Shown here in pieces: positions 7,356 through 14,712 of a stretch of DNA of 14,945 bases (positions are counted from its first letter, which is position 1; each line of letters opens with the position of its first letter). Position numbers and translations under genes: made by a program. The notes beneath the pieces were generated by a model, which made no database searches, was not told where the DNA came from, and worked only from the letters and a program-made list of their open reading frames with translations. Source of the DNA: Amoeboradix gromovi (lineage: Eukaryota > Sanchytriomycota > Sanchytriomycetes > Sanchytriales > Sanchytriaceae); contig JADGIF010000202.1 of assembly GCA_018985225.1 (NCBI GenBank), forward strand, positions 1-14,945, in the 5' to 3' direction.

Positions 7356-8570
7356 TTACTCCCAACCTATTTGCTTTTCCAAACTGCGATGGGTTAAAAC
7401 TATGTTTCCCTTTTTAATTAAACTTGATCGAACTCTGGGATTGTGGATTAGCTGTTCTAATTTTGAAGAGTCACTGGCTACGACTTGAAACACTTTGTCT
7501 AATATAACACCAGAATTGGTAGATCCTAAAAAAATGGACTGGTTTAAGTAGTAGATTGAATCAGAATAACGCGCCTTTTTAAATAACAAATAACCCAGAT
7601 TAGAGCTTGCTTCGGCATGTAAGTCTGCAACCTTTTCGTAAGATTCCATTGCTTTAGTGTCTGATAATTCAGTACCTCGTCCTTTTTCGTAACAGATTCC
7701 AATGTTATTTGATGCCTCAATATTTCCCAACTTAGTGGCAGTCTGAAAGAGCTCAAATGCCTTGCTAAAGTTCTGTTCTACCCGTTCTCCGTTGTAATAC
7801 AGATAGCCTAGATAGTTAAGACTATTAGGATGATTTTGTTTGATATTGCAGTCTAGCAGTTCCAGTGCAACTTCGTTGCTACTAGTGTGTTCAGCAATTT
7901 TAAGACAAATATTCATATTTAGAGATTTCATTTGAATTTTCATATTATTTTTTAACTTGTAAGCTCTTTGCCAAAACACCAAGGCTTCTGAAACTAATCC
8001 TTTTTCTTCGCATAAATTTCCCAATTCGAACAGCGCCTTAGGATGCTCTATATTTCTTAAATAAAGCTCAGAGTCCTTCTTGTTTACAGTAATCTCAGCC
8101 AACTTCATTCCTGCCCAAATGTTCCCTAATCTAAAGCTTTCTTCTAACTGCCTCTTTCCCAAATCAATCTCATCAACCATCAACAACTGTATACCCTCAA
8201 TGAACAAATCATCATGTCCTTTACTTTTAACTTCATTTCTATCATCTAAATGTAATAAAAATGTTTGCCAATCGATTGCAATTATAGCAACAGCCTTTCC
8301 AATTGCGTCTGGTTTTCCATTCTTGAAAAATGTAGATCTGTGTCGAATTCCTATTAACTTGTTTATAAACGTGGTCATGTTTTTCTCCATTTCAGATATT
8401 TGCTTTTCAACCTTAAAATCCAATTGTAAGCATGCATTGATTTTGTCTTTGTTCAACTGAAGAGTATTCAAAATGTTTTGCCACTGCTCTGTACTGATGT
8501 CTGTCAAATTGGATTGGCAGGCCTCAAGATAATTTGTTGCTTCATGGATTCTAATTTCCAGATTTTCCAT
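7356..8570 (-). CDS. Sel1/TPR-like repeat protein
   Basis: This is a 404-aa all-helical protein. An N-terminal helical or coiled part (1-75) is followed by a repeat array. The clearest Sel1-like units are at 249-285 (NYLGYLYYNGERVEQNFSKA) and 286-322 (NNIGICYEKGRGTELSDTKA), with a degenerate third unit at 321-350 and TPR-like helices at about 178-210. Sel1 repeats are protein-interaction scaffolds found, for example, in ER-associated degradation and signalling adaptors. No signal peptide or membrane segment is apparent, so a cytosolic or nuclear adaptor is most likely. I do not recognise an ortholog. The start is ATG at 8570; the frame is closed upstream by TGA about 24 nt earlier. A candidate 25-nt intron lies in the 5' leader (8637-8661). 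Confidence 0.8.
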   Translation of the reverse strand: MENLEIRIHEATNYLEACQSNLTDISTEQWQNILNTLQLNKDKINACLQLDFKVEKQISEMEKNMTTFINKLIGIRHRSTFFKNGKPDAIGKAVAIIAIDWQTFLLHLDDRNEVKSKGHDDLFIEGIQLLMVDEIDLGKRQLEESFRLGNIWAGMKLAEITVNKKDSELYLRNIEHPKALFELGNLCEEKGLVSEALVFWQRAYKLKNNMKIQMKSLNMNICLKIAEHTSSNEVALELLDCNIKQNHPNSLNYLGYLYYNGERVEQNFSKAFELFQTATKLGNIEASNNIGICYEKGRGTELSDTKAMESYEKVADLHAEASSNLGYLLFKKARYSDSIYYLNQSIFLGSTNSGVILDKVFQVVASDSSKLEQLIHNPRVRSSLIKKGNIVLTHRSLEKQIGWE

Positions 8571-8710
8571 TTGGCCTGGAATCGTAAATGATCCTCAACC
8601 TATAGACAATTGTAAAACCTATGCCAATTCCAACAGCTAAATTAGGTTAAAAGATTCTTACCTTTTCTGTTTAGCTTTTCACATGCGAAGATTGAGTTTA
8701 TAACAATAAT
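8571..8710 (-). promoter_or_regulatory. Leader/promoter of the Sel1-repeat gene, with possible UTR intron
   Basis: These 140 bp separate the Sel1-repeat start from the stop of the minus-strand seven-helix gene. ATTGG (CCAAT at 8624-8628 on plus) is 54 nt upstream of the start. On the minus strand 8661-8637 reads as a possible 25-nt intron: GTAAGA, then CCTAAT, ending TTTAG. If transcription starts upstream of that intron, the CCAAT is in the transcript and not the promoter; both cannot easily be true. Confidence 0.3.
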
Positions 8711-8715
8711 TTATT
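8710..8715 (-). terminator. AATAAA overlapping stop of minus-strand seven-helix gene
   Basis: The TAA stop (8711-8713, minus) lies inside AATAAA, which continues as AATAAATTATTG. Confidence 0.45.
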
Positions 8716-9550
8716 CTTTTACACTTATCGAGACCACCTCTTGATGCTTGCTAGATGTTTTAAGCGGATTCCCTTTAGAAATATGAAGAGATAACTCTGT
8801 GTTATCTAAGCTTTCTTTTGATCTTGTTGACAATTCTAAAAACAAGAAACAGAATGTTATTGCACAGCCTAAGCTAGATTTGAGCACCATCTCTATCTGG
8901 TTATTATGGGCTCCATCATTCTCGTCTGTAATGTATCCAAGTAAGCAACCGATTTTGATTCCACCAGTAACAAATACGCATCCTATTGCAACCTTTTTAA
9001 CTATCTGCATTCTACTATTTTCTTTAATCAGCTCGTTGGTATTAATGAGCTTAATTATTTGGTGAAATGCTATCGCACTTACAACAAATCCAAAAAGATT
9101 CGCAAATACATTTGAATATGGATTTATAAAAATTTCAGCAAATCTTGAAGACTCTTCTTTGCAATGAAAACTAAAATCTACCAATGAGCAAAACTCCGCA
9201 GCAACCAGCGCTACAGTAGATAGTGTTACAACAATCTTTACTCTCCTGCTGAGAAAAACGAAGATTCGACTGAAGGGCGCCAACATTTGAAAAATTGATC
9301 CAAGTATCATAAACACTTGCACTGTATATGATTTCACTTTACAGCTCTCATCCGGTGTATTTGGCGCACCAAAGTTAACCCAATTCGAAATTATAAGAAA
9401 TACATTTGAGATGACAGCAATGGAATTAAATCTCCAGTTTCGCGCTATTAAAATTGGAGATGCGAGACACGCCATCATGTTAGCCATTATAGCGCATCCG
9501 AATGATATATAAAAAGATTCATCATATCCGCGAAGTAGATCTTCTGACAT
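8711..9550 (-). CDS. Seven-helix membrane protein A (GPCR-like, family not recognised)
   Basis: This 279-aa protein has seven hydrophobic segments: about 14-36, 42-62, 74-100, 104-126, 144-168, 182-207 and 224-242. Basic residues fall in the loops after helices 1, 3 and 5 (RNWR; SRRVK; ENSRMQIVKK), which predicts an outside N-terminus and inside C-terminal tail. C70 just before helix 3 and C130 in the loop after helix 4 are where GPCRs form their conserved disulfide. The loop EESSRF..I.INPYSNVFAN is kept in its paralog. There is no signal peptide and no DRY-like motif, so receptor function is inference. I do not recognise a named family. Paralog B lies head-to-head across a 711-bp spacer; 115 of the first 200 residues are identical by hand count, without gaps. 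Confidence 0.8.
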   Translation of the reverse strand: MSEDLLRGYDESFYISFGCAIMANMMACLASPILIARNWRFNSIAVISNVFLIISNWVNFGAPNTPDESCKVKSYTVQVFMILGSIFQMLAPFSRIFVFLSRRVKIVVTLSTVALVAAEFCSLVDFSFHCKEESSRFAEIFINPYSNVFANLFGFVVSAIAFHQIIKLINTNELIKENSRMQIVKKVAIGCVFVTGGIKIGCLLGYITDENDGAHNNQIEMVLKSSLGCAITFCFLFLELSTRSKESLDNTELSLHISKGNPLKTSSKHQEVVSISVKE

Positions 9551-10261
9551 TTGTTTAAGAGTGTGGCTTTTTTTCCGATAAATATGAGACCTTAGGAATG
9601 TTTAAGTTGATGTCTTACACAACTGTTATGAAGCTATCTTAAAAGAGATACCCACTGTAAAACCACACCTACTGATTACATAGCATTATCCCATATTTCT
9701 CAATTAAAAACAAAGCGAAGGTTTTTACTTTTATTCGTCGTTTGCTAGTGGGCACTGAATCACTTGAAGATTTTTGATTAAGCTTTTCGCATTTCTATAC
9801 ATGACTACATCACAGTGGCCCCTACCGTAGAATTGGACTACCAATAGATCAGTTTATTGTTAAGAATACTCTAAATACCTCAATGGCTGTACCAAAAAAA
9901 TTTATCCTTAGGCAGATCGTTTTCCTATCAATAGTCTCGGCAGAAAATCCAAATCATTTTGCGAAAACGTACTTTGCGAAGCCATTAATTTATTGTTTCG
10001 GTCGGCGTACCAGTTTAGCATTAATGTGATGCAATTTGTTCATATATCAATTACGCCAATGTACAAGTTGTCTCGTACTTGATAGAGGCATGAATACATT
10101 CGTAGAAATAGAACAAATTGTAAAAAGTTATTTTTGCACCTAGAAGAAACAAGAGTGGCAAGAAATGAGCTTTGATGCGGCGATTCCCTTGGGACGCCCA
10201 CTATACGCATCAATTAAAACCCTATTCAGCATGATTTATTTAGTCCCGCAAGCCTCAATCA
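9551..10261. promoter_or_regulatory. Shared divergent promoter of the seven-helix pair
   Basis: I see no gene in these 711 bp between the two start codons. Notable elements are an inverted CCAAT pair (ATTGG-ACTA-CCAAT, 9832-9845), a single CCAAT at 10056-10060, and two TTTGCGAA copies (9958-9965 and 9973-9980) 15 bp apart. The two flanks show no obvious mirror-image similarity, so the promoters were not visibly duplicated with the genes or have diverged. Confidence 0.45.
9832..9845. promoter_or_regulatory. Inverted CCAAT-box pair
   Basis: ATTGG and CCAAT are separated by four bases (ACTA), giving a symmetric site in the divergent promoter. It is 282 nt from the A start and 417 nt from the B start. 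It could serve both directions if HAP/NF-Y acts here. Confidence 0.4.
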
Positions 10262-11107
10262 ATGTCGGAAGTATTTTTTCGTGGATTTGATGAAGCTTTT
10301 TATATAGCGTTTGGGTGCGCTATTATGGCCAATTCGGCAGCATTAGTTGTATCGCCAGTCTTGTTACTACGTGACTGGAGAAAGAATTTATTGGCTGTGT
10401 TATCAAATTTATTTTTGATAGTTTCAAACTGGACTAGTTATGCTCCTAGACACAACTCATCTCTTGGATGTGAGATCAAATCATATACCATACAGGTGTT
10501 TATGATATTAGGATCACTCTCTCAGGTATTGGCACCTCTTAGTAGATCATTTTTCCTATTGGAAAACAAGTACAAAAAAAGCGTTATAGGTTTGATTTTT
10601 TTACTGACTATTGCTGAATTTTGTTCACTTGTTGATCTTAATTATAGTTGTGACGAAGAATCATCGAGATTTGCAGCCATTCATATAAATCCCTATTCCA
10701 ACGTTTTTGCAAATCTGCTTGGGTTCTGTATATATGCAATAGCGTTCTATCAGGTAGTCAAGCTAATCAACTCCAGTGTACTAACTAAGGAAAACAACAG
10801 AATGCAAGTTGTCAAGAGAATATCTATAGGTAGTATTTATTTGACTGGCGCTATAAAAATTGGATGTTTAGTTGGATATATAATAGATGGAGACGGTTAC
10901 AATGGAGAAGGTGACAATGAAATAGAAATGACTTTGAAGTCTTGTTTAAGCTGTGCAATAATATTTTGTTTCTTGTTTCTAGAATTATGTACGCGGGCAA
11001 AGGATAGCGTAGAAAACTCGGATTTGGCTCACCAGCATAGTAAAGGAAACGGCTTTACTAGCTCAAACAAGAAGGAAGCCGTAGTATCCATTAGCGTAAA
11101 AGAATAA
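10262..11107 (+). CDS. Seven-helix membrane protein B (paralog of A)
   Basis: This 281-aa protein is collinear with protein A through about residue 210, then has a slightly longer acidic loop (DGDGYNGEGDNE) before helix 7. The same cysteine pair (C70, C130), the EESSRFA and INPYSNVFAN loop, and the final VVSISVKE are retained, so both copies are under constraint. The C-terminal tail after helix 7 is hydrophilic and Ser-rich. ATG 10262 is supported because MSE..(R)G.DE.FYI.FGCAIMAN aligns with the start of A. The sequence TACTAACTAAG near 10779 resembles an intron end, but the paralog aligns through it without a gap, so it is coding. An AATAAA lies at 11111-11116, four bases after the stop. 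The head-to-head order suggests an inverted duplication. Function unknown. Confidence 0.82.
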   Translation: MSEVFFRGFDEAFYIAFGCAIMANSAALVVSPVLLLRDWRKNLLAVLSNLFLIVSNWTSYAPRHNSSLGCEIKSYTIQVFMILGSLSQVLAPLSRSFFLLENKYKKSVIGLIFLLTIAEFCSLVDLNYSCDEESSRFAAIHINPYSNVFANLLGFCIYAIAFYQVVKLINSSVLTKENNRMQVVKRISIGSIYLTGAIKIGCLVGYIIDGDGYNGEGDNEIEMTLKSCLSCAIIFCFLFLELCTRAKDSVENSDLAHQHSKGNGFTSSNKKEAVVSISVKE

Positions 11108-12149
11108 GTAAATAAAAGTTAATGACATTGTTGTTTTTAGTCCTCAAAAAGTCAACTTTGATTATAATTTAACAAGTATTGATTCAAAGAGGCGACAATG
11201 TTAAAGCGCAAACATGAGTAACACATTTAACAACTTATAGATACTTTCGTAAATTGCGCTATTAAGATATTCAATTTTGAAGTTAAAAGATGCAAAAAAC
11301 TACGAAATTAGAAATAAATTTGGGCAAATCACCGGTAATTAAAATGCTAGACTAAAGAACTCAACACAATTATTGAGGACAAGTTGAGCTAGGATGGCTA
11401 TTTATTTATGCCCGAATCATTAGGACCGACTGAGTTATCTGAAAGAAATGTGACTTGGATCGTGATTTATAATACATTCCTGAGACCTTTATACAGATTG
11501 AAAAGGTGATTATTTTATTATTTGTATAAAAGTTTTCCAAATAAGTAGAATATCTATAAATAAAAAATTTCAAATTCAAATGATTTGAATCAATAAAAGG
11601 AATAATATCATGAAAGAAGATCGGTAATGGTTTCCATTAAAATTAAATTAGTGATGTGACTCAACAAATGACAATACATGCACTATAATATTTACAGAAG
11701 ACAAGATTCGAATCTTTATCTCAAGAAGATAATCTTTTGTCACTTACAATACAACCTGAATACCAACAAGGTCTCTGTCTTCTAAAAATGAATGGAGAAA
11801 AAAAATCTGAACAACAAAACTTATAATTATTTCTCACCATATCATACAAACAGTAATTTCAAAGAAAATTCTTCCACATATGGTCGCAGAGTTGATACCA
11901 GCATAGCTATTCGCTGTTACATCTCCAGATTTAGCTCACATCCCAAAATTTGATGAGAATAGCAACATTTTTCGCAAATAGCATTATATTCATCATGCGT
12001 GACACGAGGGCCATTTAGACGATACTTGAAAGAGTTGTGTATTGTGAAATTTAAGCATCATCCTGGTCCGGTTTTTACTTGCCAATCCTAGAAATTCGCG
12101 AAAAAAAGACTCGAAAGGTGATTGACATCTCGGAGACACCTACAAGGTG
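11108..12149. other. Gene-poor AT-rich region
   Basis: I see no supported gene on either strand in these 1042 bp. Two perfect short palindromes occur: ATTCAAAT-G-ATTTGAAT (11574-11590) and AAGATTCGAATCTT (11703-11716). The latter resembles a tRNA T-loop but has no paired stem or A-box partner. The right edge may include the 3' end of the IS607-like remnant. Confidence 0.55.
11111..11116 (+). terminator. AATAAA after seven-helix gene B
   Basis: AATAAA begins four bases after the TAA stop (11105-11107). Confidence 0.4.
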
Positions 12150-12151
12150 TC
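12135..12151. repeat. Hairpin overlapping the end of the transposon ORF
   Basis: GACACCT-ACA-AGGTGTC is a perfect 7-bp stem with a 3-nt loop. It overlaps the TGA stop of the Fanzor-like ORF. In TnpB and Fanzor elements the guide (omega) RNA scaffold begins at or just past the nuclease 3' end, so this could be a relic of it; that is inference. Confidence 0.5.
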
Positions 12152-12650
12152 ATCTATTCCATACGGCAAAACTCATTAAGAGTCCAGATTTCCGAGAAAA
12201 TCGAGAATTTTCCACAGAGAAACTAGCAGTGCTAGATTCTCCATTACAGTGATTGCTCACGCTTGCACTACCCTTAGGCGGGATTGAATAAGTATAGATA
12301 TACTTAATGTATATGTTCCTTGCTGCCATATGGTCTCTATCTATTTCTAAATAAAACTTGGTACAAGCGTAGCTTTGTAAGTTGGTTTTCTTTAGAGTAC
12401 CACACCTTGTACATGTCTGACTAGTGAATGCGTCAGTACATTCAACCATCGTCCTACCTCTTTGTTTACACTTGAACTTCAAGGGTTCCTGGAATAAATT
12501 GTGCAGATATTCCTTTTCCGGCATTGAAAGACATCTAATTGTTCCATATTTGGACCAGTTCCTCAGTGTTAATGAATTTATGTTGTACCTGCTAGTTATT
12601 TCTTTAGATTTGACAAATTTGGGATTACATCCATTAATTCCATATATCAT
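12150..12650 (-). pseudogene. IS607-family remnant: TnpA HTH joined to TnpB/Fanzor C-terminus
   Basis: This 166-aa open frame has two parts. Residues about 11-44 (KFVKSKEITSRYNINSLTLR, then NWSKYGTIRCLSMP) match the MerR-like helix-turn-helix that opens IS607 TnpA serine recombinases. Residues about 53-115 match the end of TnpB/Fanzor: FQEPLKFKCKQRGRTMVEC, TDAFTSQTCTRCG with zinc-finger C80 and C83, then C96, and the RuvC-III motif EIDRDHMAARNI with D104. The fourth zinc ligand is Phe99 (TTT where TGT or TGC is expected) and the next Gly is Tyr. The recombinase catalytic domain and the rest of the nuclease, including RuvC-I and -II, are absent. In IS607 elements tnpA precedes tnpB on one strand, so one internal deletion explains the fusion, with the junction near 12491-12518. 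It is neither an active recombinase nor an active nuclease. Confidence 0.8.
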
Positions 12651-13923
12651 TTCTGGAAAGGAGGAATATAGAGCATTTAAGCTATTGAAAAAGTCTTGAA
12701 ATTATACAAAAATGCATACCAATTCGCGATAAATGATTTATTCAAGAAAACAATCGAACTGTCTAAAAATAAATAATTTCACATGCACTTTATATTTAAG
12801 CTACAAGTTAATTGCAAAGATAAACACCCAGAAGTCACCCATAAAAGCTAATATCTCTCAAAAATGTGTCTGCTCGAAATCCAAATCAATCCCACACAAT
12901 ATCAACTGGAACGCACCTACACCATAAAGTCCGTGTTTAAATTTTCACAAAGTGGCGAAGTATTCCGTACAATAAGACTATTGACAGCAGTCATTTATGA
13001 CTTTTACCTCATCCAAACTTCAAAACACAGTATTGATGTTGTAATGGCAATACTGGTTCTTCAAGGAAATAAAGGCTTATAAAAAGCAAAGTTGAAGTCG
13101 TTGATCAATAAAGTGAGTGCGCAAGAGCAGGTACAAAGTTGTGGTACTAGACTAAAATACCATGTAGATTTACAAGTTTAAACGTAATTGTTCAAACTTT
13201 ATGTTAAATTATAGTAAGCGAAGCTCAATATTAACTTGGGTGAAAGGCTCTAAAAACAGAATAGAATTAAAAAAGTACGTATTGTTATAAATTTGGATAA
13301 CGTCACTTAATTCCCAAAGATGATACTATCAACTCAGGCAAAAATATGCTTAGACTCTATCTATACAACTTGTCTACACTTAGGAAATGAGAATTTAGAA
13401 TTCGCTTAGATCTTGGCATTTAACGCATGCAAGATTGGGTTGTCCAAATCTTCCAATAGTTATGATACCTCAGCAAAGTCCCTAAAGCAGATAGACTTTG
13501 AAGATCAAAATTATTTCGATGACTCCGGTGAGATAGCAATCTTTGCTTTTGAAAAATGCTCCAGAATTTTTTGTTGAAAATAATTGTTTTTTCCAAGTAG
13601 AATGCATTTATTTAACATTTGGGTCAGCTATATATCATTTCTCATATGATGAAAAATTCTAAGGCGTTAACGAAATCACAGGCATGCTAGCAGCAGAATG
13701 AGAAGCCGCTGTACTTGAATTTATTTTATCAAAATTATTGGAATTATTTACACAATTATTTAGGAAACAGTTTAATCAAAGGTGTAACAGCAATGCTAGT
13801 ATTCAGACTCAATAGCAGAAAATCAGGACCAATAATTTGAGTATGTAACAGGAATGAGGAGACTGAAAAGTCTAAAACTGTCCTGAGAATTAGAACTTAA
13901 GAGTAACAAGACAAAAAGCTAGA
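12651..13923. other. Gene-poor region upstream of the transposon remnant
   Basis: I see no supported gene in these 1273 bp; short open frames at 12733-12927 and 12864-13082 have no recognisable features. The minus-strand frame of the remnant stays open to a TAA at about 12701 without recognisable domain sequence. TCGCGATAAATGATTTATT at 12724-12742 nearly repeats the 3' element of the Sel1-repeat gene. A 7-bp inverted repeat (AGTATTG 13029-13035 / CAATACT 13048-13054) is present. A CCAAT at 13829-13833 lies 91 nt upstream of the next ORF. Confidence 0.55.
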
Positions 13924-14670
13924 ATGAAAGCGACTATATTTATTCAAATGATGATGGGACTTCCGACAATCGAACCACAGATTGTTGGTACTGCAAGCAG
14001 TGCAGACAACAATTTAAAAAGCGATGTACAGAAGTTGGTCGAGTTCATTAATAATGTAAGTGGTGAAGCTGCAAGGATGAACAGACAAACTGGTTATAGA
14101 GCTTACGAGGTACCTTCCAACCCAACTTCACACGACTTTAATCGTTTTCATGACTTGGCGGTAATTTACAAATTCACAAATCCTTCTGCCGCCTCAAGTA
14201 ATATTGATGAGATCATCAAAACTGATTTGACCGCACTTAATGACATGAAAAATAAAGTGGCTAAATTCAATGAAATAGGGCTATTTTTACCAGCGGTATT
14301 TGATAATGAGCGTGCAAAAATAGAGTTCAATCCTGTAACTACGGATTACAGAGAATTGATAGAAAGCAAAGAGAAAGAAATAAGAAATATCCTAGAGCAC
14401 CACGAGGGAAAAAGTATGGAAAGATATCCACATGAATACAGTAGATTAGAATCATTTATGAAAGAATATTACCGTGAGCCTGCACCTTTGACTCCCATGA
14501 GAAGGGTTGCAAAATTTTTCGAAAGTGTCTTTCCTGCACATCAAGCTGGTACATTTTCTCCATCTAGAAATACAGAACATTCTCCACCCCGTAGTAGAGG
14601 CTTAACCACACCTATAAGGACACGCAGTAGAATGGTAATTTCATCACCTACAAATAAACACCCATTTTAA
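13924..14670 (+). CDS. Hypothetical protein, 248 aa
   Basis: I do not recognise this protein. The first 15 residues (MKATIFIQMMMGLPT) are mildly hydrophobic and could be a weak signal peptide, with GTASSA (22-27) as a possible cleavage region, but the hydrophobic stretch is short and contains Gln. Residues 30-180 look helical and charged, with a predicted coiled stretch around 140-160 (ESKEKEIRNILEHH). The tail (about 185-248) is disordered, rich in Ser, Pro and Arg, with repeated SP/TP sites (LTPMRR, FSPSRN, TTPIR, SSPTNK) suggesting phosphorylation by proline-directed kinases. No homologous domain is apparent. ATG 13924 is the first in frame; a small upstream exon is possible because the preceding bases end in AGCTAG. 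The next gene converges with 42 bp between stops. Confidence 0.6.
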   Translation: MKATIFIQMMMGLPTIEPQIVGTASSADNNLKSDVQKLVEFINNVSGEAARMNRQTGYRAYEVPSNPTSHDFNRFHDLAVIYKFTNPSAASSNIDEIIKTDLTALNDMKNKVAKFNEIGLFLPAVFDNERAKIEFNPVTTDYRELIESKEKEIRNILEHHEGKSMERYPHEYSRLESFMKEYYREPAPLTPMRRVAKFFESVFPAHQAGTFSPSRNTEHSPPRSRGLTTPIRTRSRMVISSPTNKHPF

Positions 14671-14712
14671 AGCAGCTTTATGTTTATTTAAAAGATTTAC
14701 ACTCTCTTTTAG

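Noticed and set aside
8080-8460. Plus-strand ORF of 126 aa
   Set aside because: It is antisense to the Sel1-repeat gene and its composition is that of a reverse-frame shadow.
10779-10789. TACTAACTAAG as an intron 3' end in seven-helix gene B
   Set aside because: Paralog A aligns across this point residue for residue, so the sequence is coding.
11703-11716. AAGATTCGAATCTT as the T-arm of a tRNA
   Set aside because: The 5-bp stem around a TTCGAAT loop does not pair, and no A-box or acceptor stem lies upstream. It is only a palindrome.
12424-12699. Plus-strand ORF of 91 aa
   Set aside because: It lies antisense to the IS607/Fanzor remnant, whose motifs are clear on the minus strand. It has no features of its own.
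12733-13082. Two overlapping short plus-strand ORFs (64 and 72 aa)
   Set aside because: No domain, no codon or motif support, and they end within gene-poor AT-rich sequence. Chance frames are more likely.
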